Below are positions 8,806 to 18,444 of a stretch of 62,150 nt of DNA, in pieces (within the stretch, counting starts at the first letter, position 1; the number at the start of each line of letters is the position of its first letter). The translations under genes were made by a program, and so were the position numbers. Source of the DNA: Desmonostoc vinosum HA7617-LM4 (GTDB lineage: Bacteria > Cyanobacteriota > Cyanobacteriia > Cyanobacteriales > Nostocaceae). The stretch covers positions 1 to 62,150 of the forward strand of contig JAHHHC010000034.1 in NCBI GenBank assembly GCA_019359515.1. Reading direction: 5' to 3'. The notes beneath the pieces are model-generated. The model did not search any database. It was not told the origin of the DNA and was given only the letters and a program-made list of their open reading frames with translations.

Positions 8806-9006
8806 ATGCATCTATTGAACAAATCTTTGACCTATTTAGCTTTGCTAATTATTTTTGTAGCCGTACTAACTAACTTTGATGGCACTGTTAATGTCGAAGC
8901 TACATCTTCAGGTTTACAAGTACGAGTGAACAATGATTCTGCCAAGTGTCCAATTAAAAACCCTTCGCTTCACAACAAGAAGTATAAAAGGAAAGGTTAT
9001 AGGTGA
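8806..9006 (+). CDS. Small exported protein
   Basis: 66 residues with a GGAGAG ribosome-binding site 8 nt before the ATG. The N-terminal hydrophobic segment LTYLALLIIFVAVLTNF is a signal peptide or anchor. The mature part is short, basic (KKYKRKGYR at the end) and has one cysteine. No recognised family. The spacing to the next gene (79 bp) and shared strand suggest a small operon with 9086-9313. Confidence 0.5.
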   Translation: MHLLNKSLTYLALLIIFVAVLTNFDGTVNVEATSSGLQVRVNNDSAKCPIKNPSLHNKKYKRKGYR

Positions 9007-9085
9007 GTTATACCGTTTTACTAGAATTACAGACAAATCATTTGTATGAGATATTTCGTGAAAGTTCATATTGGAGTTTATAGCC

Positions 9086-9313
9086 ATGACAAAAAATCAC
9101 TATAGTCGTTTATTCAAGTTGACTACCAAATTCCTCAAATATTTCTTGCTATCACTATTTTGGTTTGCGATCGCTTACATTGTATCAATCAGTTTTGGAG
9201 CTTTGAATGTTTTCGCAGTGTTGTTATCCTTTGTAGGACATTGGTTTTATAAACTGGGAGTTATCCTGTTGTGCTTGATCACAATTACCATCATCTTAGA
9301 ATCACTGCGTTAG
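9086..9313 (+). CDS. Small two-helix membrane protein
   Basis: 75 residues from the ATG at 9086, which has a TTGGAG 10 nt upstream; an earlier ATG at 9071 would start before that site and was rejected. Two hydrophobic stretches, FLLSLFWFAIAYIVSISF and LGVILLCLITITIILESL, span the membrane twice. Unknown function; lies directly after another small exported protein. Confidence 0.5.
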   Translation: MTKNHYSRLFKLTTKFLKYFLLSLFWFAIAYIVSISFGALNVFAVLLSFVGHWFYKLGVILLCLITITIILESLR

Positions 9314-9362
9314 GAGATGAGGGAGTGAGGGAGGCAGGGGAGAAATACCTCTTCCCAATTCC

Positions 9363-9896
9363 CTATTCCCCCTTCCTGTCCAAAATCGTCCCTTCTATAT
9401 TCGCACCCTCTAAATTTGCACCACTTAAGTTAGTCTGGTGCAAATCTGCTTGTGTGAGATTTGCTTGAGTCAGATCAGCTACTGTTAAATCTGCTTTGCT
9501 TAAATCTGCTTTATCTAAATTTGCAGCTTGCAAATTTGCTTGTTGTAATTCCGCTTCGCTGAGGTTGGCTTTAATTAACTTAGCAACTGTCAAATTAGCC
9601 TGACTCAAATTTGCCCCATCTAAAACTGCCCCCTCTAAAATGGCTCCATCTAAGATTGCTCCACTTAAGCTACTGTTGCTAAGGTTTGCATTACTTAAAT
9701 TAGCTCCATTTAGATCTGCCTCGATAAAACTAGTGTTAGCTAAGTTAGCATGGCTCAAATTGGCTCCATCCAAGATGGCCTTATCTAAAATTACACCGCT
9801 GAGATTAGATTCTCTTAAGTCTGCCTCACTCAGGTTCGCACCTGTAAAATCTCTTACACCTGCGGCATAATTTTTTAAGAGTTCGTCTGCTTTCAT
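9363..9896 (-). CDS. Pentapeptide-repeat protein
   Basis: 177 residues from the ATG at 9896, preceded by AGGAAA; a start at 9929 would add 11 residues with no visible site. After the conserved opener MKADELLKNYAAGVRDF comes an almost unbroken run of about 30 A(D/N)LxX pentapeptides, forming a right-handed quadrilateral beta helix. Cyanobacteria carry many such proteins with N-terminal LLKxYAAGxRDF, mostly of unknown role. No membrane segment or enzymatic domain. The repeats are also visible as a 15-bp periodicity in the DNA. Confidence 0.9.
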   Translation of the reverse strand: MKADELLKNYAAGVRDFTGANLSEADLRESNLSGVILDKAILDGANLSHANLANTSFIEADLNGANLSNANLSNSSLSGAILDGAILEGAVLDGANLSQANLTVAKLIKANLSEAELQQANLQAANLDKADLSKADLTVADLTQANLTQADLHQTNLSGANLEGANIEGTILDRKGE

Positions 9897-10087
9897 AATC
9901 TGTTTTCCTAATATCTGTTGCTTTGCCAAGAAGGATTTATTTGATGCAATCTAGGCTATACAAACAGGTAATAGTAATCTGCACAACTAATATGTGCTAG
10001 AACACATTTAGCTAATTTAGCTTTATTAAATTTCTTAAACTACTACCCAAAGATATTAATTAATTTCATACTTAAGAGGGTTATTCT

Positions 10088-10120
10088 TAGGACTTACGCA
10101 TTAACAGAAAATTCCAAATG
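10088..10120. repeat. Solo end of repeat F
   Basis: taggacttacgcattaacag followed by aaaatt matches, with few changes, the right end of the element at 30657-30834 read inward. I could not find the opposite end nearby, so this is a solo terminal remnant just downstream of the ABC exporter. Confidence 0.55.
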
Positions 10121-10136
10121 TGGATGAGTTAAAAAA

Positions 10137-11918
10137 CTACAAATTACTTGTTGCACCCAACTGAAGCGCGTAGAGATTGGCATAGACGCCTTGCTGGTCA
10201 ATAAGTTGTGCATGAGTGCCCTGTTCTACAATTTGCCCTTGTTGAATCACCAAGACTTGATCGGCTTGAGTAACGGTGCTGAGGCGGTGGGCAATTACAA
10301 AGCTAGTACGACCTTGCAACAAGCGGGCGATCGCAGTTTGCACAAGTGCCTCTGTACGGGTATCTATACTACTAGTAGCTTCATCGAGAATCAAAATTCG
10401 AGGATTGATTAAGACTGCACGGGCTATACTTACGAGTTGGCGCTGTCCTTGACTCAGAGGCGCACCTCGTTCTCCCAATTGAGTTGAGTAACCTTGTGGT
10501 AGCGAGGTGATTAATTCATGCACATTCGCCAATTGTGCAGCCGCTTCGATTTCGGCTTGCGTAGCTTGTGGACAACCAAAAGCAATATTTTCAGCGACAG
10601 TACCACTAAATAGAATGTTGTCTTGGAGAACAATGCCTATTTGACGGCGGAGACTGGCTTGAGTAACACTACGTATATCAATGCCATCAATTTTTACTGC
10701 ACCGTCCGATACATCGTAGAAACGTAATATCAGGTTAATAATCGTACTTTTGCCGGAACCAGTCGGCCCTACTAACGCCATCATCTGTCCTGGATAGGCG
10801 TGTAAATTTACTCCTTTAAGCACCAATTGCTCTGGGTTATAGCCAAACTTGACATTCTCGAATGTCACCTCACCTTGGATAGGCGGCATTTCTGTGGCGT
10901 TAGGTGCGTCTTGGAGTTGCGAGGGTTCATCCAACAACATGAAAATTCTCTCTAATCCAGCAAAGGCAGATTGAGCTTGCGTATAAAACTGGCTGAGGAT
11001 TTGAATAGGGCGGAAGAACTGCTGCACATAAAGTAAAAAAGACGTGACTACACCTACTGTTGCTGCTTTTGTGACAGCAAGATAGCCGCCATAGGCTAGT
11101 ACACCCGCAGTTGCTAGTGTGTTGAGAAAATCAATCGATGGCAAAAAAGCAGCAGTAATGATCACAGCTTGGACATTGGCATCACGGTTGGCAGCGTTGA
11201 GAATGTCGAACTCTGCAATATTGGTTTGCACACGGTTAAATGCTTGTGCTTCTCGGACACTGCTAATATCTTCTTCTAGCTTGGCGGAAAGTTCTCCGAT
11301 TGTCTGACGCGTAACGCGAAATCTCGCTCTTGCCCAACGTGCAAATAAGCTAGTGGTAAAAATCATCATTGGTACAACTAGGTTGCTTAACAAGCCGAGT
11401 TGTAAATTGATTGCGAGCATGGCGATGACAATGCCAATCAAACTAAAAATATTGCCTAGCATTTGGGCAATGGTCTGTCCAAATGCCTGATTTACAGTGC
11501 TGACATCATTCAACAGACGGCTCATCAAATCGCCTGCTTCGCTGCGGTCAAAAAAGCTCAGTGGTAGACTCTGAATTTTAATAAAAATATCTTGCCGCAA
11601 CTGAGCCAGCAATCGTTGCATAATCCAACCGACCCGAATAATTTGACCCCGAATTGCCCAAACACCAATCCCATAGATCAGCGCTAATAGTGCTAATAGC
11701 CACAGCAAACCAGGCAAATTCTTTTTGGCAATCAGGTAATCAATTGACCAGCCAAGTAAGAATGGCCCAATTGCCAGGGTTGAAGCACCGATCAAAACTA
11801 ATGTCAAGGCAATGGGAATTTCTTTACGGTAGGGTCGCAAGTACTGTATGAAGCGCTGTAAGGTCGAGAGTTGATTAGTTGCTTGCTCGGATACCCCAAC
11901 CGGGCTTGTACCTCTCAT
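10137..11918 (-). CDS. ABC exporter half-transporter, canonical ATP-site Walker B subunit
   Basis: 593 residues: about six membrane helices (40-330), then a nucleotide-binding domain. Walker A GPTGSGKST, Q-loop LQDNILFSG, signature LSQGQ (a change from LSGGQ), Walker B ILILDEATSSID with the catalytic Glu, and switch His in VIAHRLSTV. It overlaps the upstream half-transporter by 4 bp (ATGA), so the pair is translationally coupled and should form a heterodimer. Type IV multidrug/lipid exporter fold; substrate not predictable. Confidence 0.92.
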   Translation of the reverse strand: MRGTSPVGVSEQATNQLSTLQRFIQYLRPYRKEIPIALTLVLIGASTLAIGPFLLGWSIDYLIAKKNLPGLLWLLALLALIYGIGVWAIRGQIIRVGWIMQRLLAQLRQDIFIKIQSLPLSFFDRSEAGDLMSRLLNDVSTVNQAFGQTIAQMLGNIFSLIGIVIAMLAINLQLGLLSNLVVPMMIFTTSLFARWARARFRVTRQTIGELSAKLEEDISSVREAQAFNRVQTNIAEFDILNAANRDANVQAVIITAAFLPSIDFLNTLATAGVLAYGGYLAVTKAATVGVVTSFLLYVQQFFRPIQILSQFYTQAQSAFAGLERIFMLLDEPSQLQDAPNATEMPPIQGEVTFENVKFGYNPEQLVLKGVNLHAYPGQMMALVGPTGSGKSTIINLILRFYDVSDGAVKIDGIDIRSVTQASLRRQIGIVLQDNILFSGTVAENIAFGCPQATQAEIEAAAQLANVHELITSLPQGYSTQLGERGAPLSQGQRQLVSIARAVLINPRILILDEATSSIDTRTEALVQTAIARLLQGRTSFVIAHRLSTVTQADQVLVIQQGQIVEQGTHAQLIDQQGVYANLYALQLGATSNL

Positions 11919-13693
11919 TTCGACTCCTTTTGTTTGACTTGAGATTCCAAAATCACACCGTAGAGGGGGCTTGTTTGCATTAATTCGTCATGAGTGCCTT
12001 GAGCCACCAATTGTCCTTTATCCATGAGAAAAATACGATCAGCATTCTTGACAGTACTGATGCGTTGAGCCACAACAAAAGTTACACAAGCTTTTTGCTG
12101 CATGAACTCATCAAGTGCGGCTTGAATTTGAGCAGCTGTTTTGGCATCCACAGCAGAGGTACTGTCATCCAAGATGAGAATACTATAGTCTGTTAATAAG
12201 GTGCGGGCGATCGCGATCCGTTGCTTTTGTCCACCAGATAAACCTATGCCGCGTTCACCCACAATCGTTTCGTAGCCATCGGGTAAGTCAGTAATGAAAT
12301 CATGAATTTGTGCAGTTTTTGCCACCTCAGTTACTTGTTCTATGGTGGCATTTGGTTTGGCATAGGCAATATTTTCGCGGATAGTGCCAGAGAACAGGGT
12401 GGTTTCTTGAAATACAATACCAATGTGCGCTCTGAGACTTTTAAGCGTAAAGTCCCTGACATCCCGCCCATCAATGCGAATTGCTCCCTTAGTGACATCA
12501 TAAAAACGGGGAATCAAGTTCATAATTGTACTTTTCCCGGAACCTGTCATCCCTAAAATAGCGATTAGTTCCTTGGGCTTGGTTTCAAAGGAAACATTTT
12601 GCAGAGTTTCAGTCTTGGCTCCTGGATAGCGAAAGCAGACATTCTCAAACGTAATCCTACCACCACAGGTATCAAATGAGATGGAGTTGGGGCGATCGCA
12701 AATTTCCACTTCAGCATCCACCACTTCGTAAACTCGTGCAGCAGAGGCTGCGGCTTGGGCAATTGCCGGTGCTGCAAAACCAATCAGCAAAATTGGTTGG
12801 AAAACCAATACTAAATAGGAGTTAAATGCTACCAGTTCCCCAATAGAGAATCTGCCACCAATGACCTTGGCTCCGCCATAGCCAAAAACTGCTAGAGTCA
12901 CCAAATTACTCAGCAAAAAGATCAACGGAAAGATATCACGGATGGCGCGAATCGTTTTCATATTAGCCATGACTAGAGCATCATTAGAGATCGTGTAACG
13001 CGACCTCTCGGCAGATTCCCGTACAAAAGCCTTGACAACTCGTATCCCCACTAAGTTTTCTTGCAATACAGCATTCAGGTCGCTCAATTGGTCTTGTATC
13101 TGGCGGAACAAGCGATCATTGCGACTCACAAATCGCGCCATTAACCAACCTGTTATAGGTACTGCCGTTAAGGTAATCAGCGCCAATTCCCAATTCATCA
13201 CCAGTAAAATTACTGCCACACTTACCAATGTCACAACTGCACCGATGACTTGAATCAGGTTGGTACCAACAAATGTACGGATTTGCTCGATATCACTGGT
13301 GACGCGGGTTAGCAGTTGGGAAGTTTGTGATTGGTCGTGATAGCTGAAACTCAAATTTTGAATTTTGTGGAAAATTTTGTTACGTAGGTCGTAAGCAACT
13401 CCTTGAGAGGCAGTTTCCGCCAAATAACTCTGTCCAAAGTTAAACAGACCACGAGCGATCGCAGCAACTACCATCCATGCAGCGCTGTCAAGTACTATCT
13501 GCAAGTTCTGCTGAGCAATACCTCGATCAATTCCCCATCGAAATAGTTGGGGAGTAATTGCATTAGCAACTGTTAAGAGTAATAAACTACCCAAAGCTCC
13601 TAATGAGACCCATCGGTAATTGCTTAAACTTTGCAATACACGCTGGATTGCTCGCATTGAGGAATTTTCTGAAAGTTCTGGTTGTTGCACCAA
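11915..13693 (-). CDS. ABC exporter half-transporter, degenerate ATP-site subunit
   Basis: 592 residues with the same membrane-domain plus NBD layout. Walker A GMTGSGKST and signature LSGGQ are normal, but Walker B reads ILILDDSTSAVD (Asp for the catalytic Glu) and the switch histidine is Gln in VVAQRISTV. Together with LSQGQ in the partner these lie in the same composite site, the usual pattern of heterodimeric exporters such as TM287/288. First gene of the two-gene operon; 225 bp of repeat-rich DNA separates it from the RibD-like gene upstream. Confidence 0.92.
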   Translation of the reverse strand: MVQQPELSENSSMRAIQRVLQSLSNYRWVSLGALGSLLLLTVANAITPQLFRWGIDRGIAQQNLQIVLDSAAWMVVAAIARGLFNFGQSYLAETASQGVAYDLRNKIFHKIQNLSFSYHDQSQTSQLLTRVTSDIEQIRTFVGTNLIQVIGAVVTLVSVAVILLVMNWELALITLTAVPITGWLMARFVSRNDRLFRQIQDQLSDLNAVLQENLVGIRVVKAFVRESAERSRYTISNDALVMANMKTIRAIRDIFPLIFLLSNLVTLAVFGYGGAKVIGGRFSIGELVAFNSYLVLVFQPILLIGFAAPAIAQAAASAARVYEVVDAEVEICDRPNSISFDTCGGRITFENVCFRYPGAKTETLQNVSFETKPKELIAILGMTGSGKSTIMNLIPRFYDVTKGAIRIDGRDVRDFTLKSLRAHIGIVFQETTLFSGTIRENIAYAKPNATIEQVTEVAKTAQIHDFITDLPDGYETIVGERGIGLSGGQKQRIAIARTLLTDYSILILDDSTSAVDAKTAAQIQAALDEFMQQKACVTFVVAQRISTVKNADRIFLMDKGQLVAQGTHDELMQTSPLYGVILESQVKQKESK

Positions 13694-13750
13694 TGGTATC
13701 TACCCCTTCCATAATTTTTCCGTTGATTACCCAATCCCCCACTCCCTTAT

Positions 13751-13870
13751 GGGTAGGTTTTTTAGATTTCGCGTTTTGGTTGACGCAAAGACGCGGAGAC
13801 GGGGAGACGCGGAGAAAGATTTCGGAACGGAAAAATAGGCTTTTTCAGACTGAATATGAAAAACCTACCC
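13751..13870. repeat. Repeat G, copy 1 (120 bp, inverted ends)
   Basis: Ends gggtaggtttttt and aaaaacctaccc are inverted repeats. The interior carries tandem gacgcggagac units between two palindromic arms. A second copy lies in inverted orientation at 38992-39101. Both copies sit inside ccccactc/ggggagt tandem arrays. Confidence 0.75.
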
Positions 13871-13919
13871 TTGAAAGATCCCCTACTCCCCACTCCCCAC
13901 TCCCCACTCCCTTTACTTT

Positions 13920-14612
13920 TTAAAGCTTTTGTCCTTTAAGGGTGCGGTAGTGCAAAAACAACTCGCTGCCTACCTGACGTGTTTCAATCAGTTCAAGATG
14001 AGGTGCTATCGCAGGAATAAAACCCTCTCCTTCCACAGGGCTAGGTGCGTGTTGACCTCCATAAATGATGGGCCAAATTGTCAACCACCAATCATCAATG
14101 CGTCCTGCTTGCAATAAAGCGGCCGTCAAAGAACCGCCTCCTAAAGCTACAACTTTGCGGATACCCCGCTCTGCCATGATGGTGTAAGCTCGATTCCAGT
14201 CTAAATCTGTGTCCCCCAACTCGATTAAGTCAGCCAGTTTGGATATAGTCGTCGCCTCAGCATTGCTTTCCACACCGGCCCTTGTCGTCAAGATCCACCG
14301 CTCAACATCTTGCTTGAAAAAAGATAGGGTTGATGGTATGTTGAGCGATCGCGAGACCACACAGCTTATTGGTTGGTCAGACTGGCCCCGAACTTGACGC
14401 CCTGCGAGCAGTTCAAGATCGTTAATTGTAAAAGTTCCTGACTCTGCCCGAATCGTCCCTGCTCCCACCAATACTAAATCTGCAAGAGAAACTTGATATT
14501 CTAAATGTGCATAGTCGATTGCGTCGAAATCACGAGGCGCTGTTGGGTCTTCTGGGCTAATTTTTCCATCAACTGTCATGGCAAGAACCACAGTTGTTTG
14601 GATGGTTGTCAT
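13920..14612 (-). CDS. RibD C-terminal-domain reductase family protein
   Basis: 230 residues. The N-terminus TTVVLAMTVDGKISPEDPTA is typical of the DHFR-like RibD C-terminal domain, where the Asp-Gly-Lys region contacts substrate. VGAGTIRAE and VVALGGGSLTAALLQAGRID form the NADPH-binding part. This domain reduces the ribosyl group of the pyrimidine intermediate in riboflavin synthesis. It stands alone, without the deaminase domain of bifunctional RibD, so it is either the separate reductase or a related DHFR-fold reductase. Confidence 0.8.
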   Translation of the reverse strand: MTTIQTTVVLAMTVDGKISPEDPTAPRDFDAIDYAHLEYQVSLADLVLVGAGTIRAESGTFTINDLELLAGRQVRGQSDQPISCVVSRSLNIPSTLSFFKQDVERWILTTRAGVESNAEATTISKLADLIELGDTDLDWNRAYTIMAERGIRKVVALGGGSLTAALLQAGRIDDWWLTIWPIIYGGQHAPSPVEGEGFIPAIAPHLELIETRQVGSELFLHYRTLKGQKL

Positions 14613-14733
14613 GATTATTTCTCAGTATCACCTATTTGGCTTTCTTATTCTACCGAAACAGCCTCAGTAGGGGCAGGGTTGCAGAGTTCCAGTGTTGCTC
14701 TTTCCTTAATAATCAGTATCAAATTTTAACCCT

Positions 14734-14902
14734 TAGACCTCTTGCAAAAGTCGGATACTCGCCAGAAAATAAATTTTCTGGCTGATAACTCTAGTCGGTT
14801 GAAACCGACTAATAACAGTATTTTTAGTCCGTTTCAACGGACTTTTGCTATTAGGCAGAGACTTGAGTCTCTGACGGTTCAAGTATTTTTGCAATAAGTC
14901 TC
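14734..14902. mobile_element. MITE B, copy 1 (169 bp)
   Basis: Begins TAGACCTCTTGCAAAAGTCG and ends ...TTTTTGCAATAAGTCTC. Internally there are four consecutive palindromes: around ccagaaaataaattttctgg, agtcggttgaaaccgact, agtccgtttcaacggact and cagagacttgagtctctg. This copy has GA rather than TC at the centre of the second palindrome, and its right terminal TA has decayed to TC. Five further copies are listed below. Confidence 0.9.
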
Positions 14903-14930
14903 TTATCTATAAATGCACAAGTCCACTACA

Positions 14931-14963
14931 AGATACCCGACTTTTTTAAAAAGTCGGGTATCT
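14931..14963 (-). terminator. Perfect hairpin, probable hemA terminator
   Basis: A 16-bp perfect stem, agatacccgacttttt / aaaaagtcgggtatct, with a single central base. It lies 69 bp beyond the hemA stop. The A/T-rich top of the stem gives U-runs in either direction. Confidence 0.6.
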
Positions 14964-15031
14964 GACTACTGCTAACACATGAGAATTAATGAAACAGACC
15001 CCTACTGGTTCATCGCATTTATTCCCTTTGC

Positions 15032-16318
15032 TCAGCTAAATTGTTCGCCGGCGTCTAGGTTAAATAGTACATGCAGAGTTTGCATACATTGCCGTCTAGC
15101 TTCTACATCTTGTTGCGATCGCAGTTGTACCATGGGATCATGTAAAATTTTGTTAACAATTCCTCGTGTTAAAGCTTCAATAATTTCTTGATGTTTTTCG
15201 GCGAATTCAGAACCCAATCTTGATAAAGCTTTTTCTAATTCTTGTTCACGGATGGTTTCGATTTTATTTCGCAGACAGCTGATAGTAGACACAGTTTCTA
15301 GACTGCGCCACCAAACATCGAAGGCTTCTACTTCTTCCTCCAATAGTTTCTCGGCTTCCTGTGCCATCTTCCGACGGCTTTCGTAGTTTTGTGCGACTAC
15401 TGCTTTGAGGTCATCGACGTTAAACGCTTGGACATTTGCCAGTTCATTCACATCCGCATGAACATTACGAGGTACAGAAATATCAAACAACATTAAAGAA
15501 CACTGTGGTTCTAAAGTCAGTTCTAACTTGGCACGGTCAAGTATCGGTTCTGTTGCCGAAGTGCTTGTAAATACTAAGTCGCTTTCGGCAATTACTGCCA
15601 TCATTTCTGATAGTAAATGAATTTTGATGGGTTGTTCGGGAAACTGTTTAGTTAATTCCTGGGCACGTTCGCGGGAGCGATTGATGATAGTAATTTGCCC
15701 AGCACCTTTAGAAATTAGGTGTTGTACCAACAACCGCGACATCTTCCCAGCACCGAGAATTGCAACTCTACAGGCGGCTAAATTCGCTACCTTCATCTGT
15801 GCCAATTCCACGGCTGCCGAACTGATAGACACTGCACCAGTCCCAATACTGGTTTCAGTGCGAACTCGTTTACCTGCGGTAATTGCTTGTTTAAATAACC
15901 GATTCAAAATTGTTTTTATACCATTGTATTGCTGTCCCAGTTTGTGAGTATTTTTCACCTGAGCCAGAATTTGTCCCTCTCCGAGTACCAGGCTATCTAA
16001 CCCTGCTGCTACTCGCATCACATGCATCACAGCATCTTCATGTAGCAACATAAACAGGTGATGCCGCAGAGAAATTACTGGAAGTTTGCTGTGATCAGCT
16101 AGAAATTGGGTAACTTCCCGGATACCATGGTCAACCTCACTAGTAACGAGGTAAATTTCTAGACGGTTACAAGTGCTAACTATTGCAACTTCGTCAATAT
16201 GGGGATAGCTAGTAAGCTGCGCGATCGCACTTTCGGTTTGTGGTTCTGGAATGCTGAGCTTTTCCCGGATTTCTACAGGGGCTGTTTTATGGCTTAACCC
16301 CACCACTGCAATATTCAT
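15032..16318 (-). CDS. hemA: Glutamyl-tRNA reductase
   Basis: 428 residues, normal length. It reduces glutamyl-tRNA(Glu) to glutamate-1-semialdehyde with NADPH, the first committed step to haem, chlorophyll and bilins. The start [20 protein letters not shown] is diagnostic, Cys50 in STCNRLE is the catalytic thiol, and [17 protein letters not shown] (about 184-200) is the NADPH fold. The C-terminal helical dimerisation domain is complete. Its 5' leader is unusual: a 16-unit heptamer array begins 15 bp upstream of the ATG. The bisphosphatase gene lies upstream on the same strand, and a strong hairpin follows downstream. Confidence 0.97.
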   Translation of the reverse strand: MNIAVVGLSHKTAPVEIREKLSIPEPQTESAIAQLTSYPHIDEVAIVSTCNRLEIYLVTSEVDHGIREVTQFLADHSKLPVISLRHHLFMLLHEDAVMHVMRVAAGLDSLVLGEGQILAQVKNTHKLGQQYNGIKTILNRLFKQAITAGKRVRTETSIGTGAVSISSAAVELAQMKVANLAACRVAILGAGKMSRLLVQHLISKGAGQITIINRSRERAQELTKQFPEQPIKIHLLSEMMAVIAESDLVFTSTSATEPILDRAKLELTLEPQCSLMLFDISVPRNVHADVNELANVQAFNVDDLKAVVAQNYESRRKMAQEAEKLLEEEVEAFDVWWRSLETVSTISCLRNKIETIREQELEKALSRLGSEFAEKHQEIIEALTRGIVNKILHDPMVQLRSQQDVEARRQCMQTLHVLFNLDAGEQFS

Positions 16319-16333
16319 TTCTTATCAATAATT

Positions 16334-16445
16334 GGGGACTGGGGACTGGGGATTGGGGATTGGGGATTGGGGACTGAGGATTGGGGATTGGGGACTGGGG
16401 ACTGGGGATTGGGGACTGGGGATTGGGGACTGGGGATTGGGAATT
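16334..16445. repeat. Heptanucleotide tandem repeat, 16 units of GGGGAYT
   Basis: Sixteen consecutive 7-bp units, a mixture of ggggact and ggggatt with one gaggatt and a final gggaatt. This is the classic STRR type of heterocystous cyanobacteria. It lies between the 3' end of glpX and the start of hemA, so the hemA leader would contain its complement. Confidence 0.95.
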
Positions 16446-16450
16446 ATATT

Positions 16451-16522
16451 TCTCCCTCATCTTCCTCATCTCCCTCATCTCCCTCATCTCCCTCATCTTC
16501 CTCATCTCCCTCATCTCCCTCA
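16451..16522. repeat. Nonanucleotide tandem repeat, 8 units of TCTCCCTCA
   Basis: Eight 9-bp units, two with tcttcctca. It abuts the heptamer array. Both strands stay open across it by chance (repeated MRE or SLI codons), which produces false reading frames. Confidence 0.95.
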
Positions 16523-16543
16523 TCCAGCCCCATTCCCTAACTA

Positions 16544-17581
16544 CTAGTACAATTGCACGAGCTTAGGTTGGTCAACCAAATGAATGGTATCTACAAAACG
16601 AGCAGTTTTTGACTGGCTGGAAATAACCAAGCTTTGAGTTCTGGCACCACCTTTGAAGAAGCGTACACCTTGCATCAGATTACCACTAGTAATACCGCAG
16701 CCGGCAAACAAAACTGTGTTGCCTGATGCGAGTTCGTGAGCATCATAGACCTTATCGGGGTCACTGATATTCATAGATTTGAGACGATCAAGGTTGGCTT
16801 GTTTGCTTTCTCCGATTAGACCTGTTTTGACTACTTCTGGATCGTAGATCAATTGACCTTGGAAGTGTCCACCCAAAGCACGCATTGCGGCGGCGGAAAT
16901 TACACCTTCAGGGGCGGCACCGATGCCCATCAGGGCATGGATATTGGTACCGGCAAAACCACAAGATATGGCTGCGCCTACGTCACCGTCTGAGATTAGT
17001 TGTACTCTAGCGCCAGCGTTGCGGATTTCTTTAATTAAATCATTGTGGCGATCGCGCTTCATGACTACTACTACAAGTTCATCAATACCACGGTCTAGAC
17101 ACTCGGCTAGAATTTTTAGGTTTTCCGTGGCTGATTTGTTGATATCCACTTTGCCTTTAGCAGCTGGGGGTGCTGCTAATTTCTTCATGTAGAAGTCAGG
17201 TGCAGCAAATAATCCGCCTTTTTCAGAAATCGCCAGCACGGCCATTGAACCGGGTTGTCCGTATGCGACGAGGTTAGTACCTTCGCAGGGGTCAACAGCA
17301 ATGTCAATTTCGACTAATTCATCGGGGTTACAGAAATCTTTAGCATCTGGCTGGGTACAGATACCAACTTCTTCGCCAATGTAAAGCATGGGGGCATCAT
17401 CACGTTCCCCTTCTCCAATGACGATGCGACCGCGCATGTAAATTTTATTCATCCGTTCCCGCATAGCTTCAACAGCTACTTGGTCAGCGGTATTCTTTTC
17501 GCCTTTACCCATCCACTTTGCGGATGCGATCGCAGCTTGCTCTACTACCTCAATAATCTCTAACCCAAGTGTATTTTCCAC
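16544..17581 (-). CDS. glpX: Class II (GlpX-type) fructose-1,6-/sedoheptulose-1,7-bisphosphatase
   Basis: 345 residues, the usual length for the bifunctional cyanobacterial enzyme of the Calvin cycle. [20 protein letters not shown] carries the metal-binding acidic residues, [16 protein letters not shown] the substrate-phosphate loop, and [11 protein letters not shown] plus [14 protein letters not shown] the conserved C-terminal motifs. It hydrolyses the 1-phosphate of FBP or SBP with Mg/Mn. It lies directly upstream of hemA on the same strand, separated by tandem repeats, so read-through to hemA is possible. Confidence 0.95.
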   Translation of the reverse strand: MENTLGLEIIEVVEQAAIASAKWMGKGEKNTADQVAVEAMRERMNKIYMRGRIVIGEGERDDAPMLYIGEEVGICTQPDAKDFCNPDELVEIDIAVDPCEGTNLVAYGQPGSMAVLAISEKGGLFAAPDFYMKKLAAPPAAKGKVDINKSATENLKILAECLDRGIDELVVVVMKRDRHNDLIKEIRNAGARVQLISDGDVGAAISCGFAGTNIHALMGIGAAPEGVISAAAMRALGGHFQGQLIYDPEVVKTGLIGESKQANLDRLKSMNISDPDKVYDAHELASGNTVLFAGCGITSGNLMQGVRFFKGGARTQSLVISSQSKTARFVDTIHLVDQPKLVQLY

Positions 17582-17877
17582 AGAGTCCGCCCTCTCAAGT
17601 GCTTGAATTTCCGTCGTTTTATCTGCCTATTTCAGTCTTCAAGTCTACCAAAGGGTGGTTACGCTGCGAAAGCGGCAGCTATATTTTACAAGTTCACTGA
17701 ATTCTCTAAATCGGGCAAAATCGGGTTTCCAGCCATTGAAGAGCGAAGTTTTGCGAGATGGCGATCGCAAATATTTATAAAACAGAGATGTGCTTGTGAA
17801 GCGTCTCTACAATGGTTTAATTGTGACATTCTTTTCTAAATTTTGAGAAAATCCCAAATTGGTATGAGAGGTTAATC

Positions 17878-18444
17878 GTGTTTATCGACTACATCACGCT
17901 CATGTTGATCAATATGGTAGCCGGATTATTTTTACTGGCTTACTACGTAGATCGGGGCATAGATAGCCCTCATCAGAAACAATGGATTCCCGGCTTTGGA
18001 ATTACAGGTGCGATCGCCTTAACGACTGGTTTGCATATGACCTTCACCTGGCCTGTTGGTGGTAGTTTTAACATCGCCTTCGGTGAAACCAGCGTTCTAT
18101 TTGGTGTTTTGTTTGTTGCAACCGCGATCGCGCTTTCTCAGGGTTGGGAGCTACTCACCATAGCAGTTTACGCCTTTTTTGCTGGCTTAGCGGCGATCGT
18201 CATCGGTGTTCGCATCATTGATTTGCAATTGACAAAACAACCGCTACTTTCAGGCATAGGTTTTATTCTCACCGGGTTAGGTGGTATCTGTGCTGCGCCA
18301 ACCCTCCAATGGAAAACAAACAGAATTTGGAGGTTTTTAGGTGTAGTCGTACTGATTATAGCCGCTTTAATTTGGACATCGATTGGATACTCAGCTTACT
18401 GGAGTCATTTAGAGAGTTTCCAAAAGTGGGTTCCAAGGCCGTGA
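17878..18444 (+). CDS. DUF981 membrane protein
   Basis: 188 residues starting from GTG at 17878, with GAGAGG 5 nt upstream. About six hydrophobic segments. Conserved features include NMVAGLFLLAYYVDRGI near the start and FGITGAIALTTGLHMTFTWP with an intramembrane His. This matches my memory of the DUF981 family of unknown function. The 296 bp upstream (17582-17877) hold the promoters of this gene and of glpX and no other visible feature. Confidence 0.7.
   Translation: MFIDYITLMLINMVAGLFLLAYYVDRGIDSPHQKQWIPGFGITGAIALTTGLHMTFTWPVGGSFNIAFGETSVLFGVLFVATAIALSQGWELLTIAVYAFFAGLAAIVIGVRIIDLQLTKQPLLSGIGFILTGLGGICAAPTLQWKTNRIWRFLGVVVLIIAALIWTSIGYSAYWSHLESFQKWVPRP

Noticed and set aside
9640-9870. Plus-strand frame rich in LAPSKIALxK
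   Set aside because: It is the antisense shadow of the pentapeptide-repeat gene and follows its 15-bp periodicity.
14734-14902. Four hairpins in a row as a possible structured RNA gene
   Set aside because: The same 169-bp unit occurs six times in both orientations with TA borders, so a mobile element explains it better; transcription is unproven.
16287-16547. Open frames on both strands with MRE or GDWGLGI repeats
   Set aside because: They are chance frames through 7-bp and 9-bp tandem arrays; no start signal or protein-like composition.
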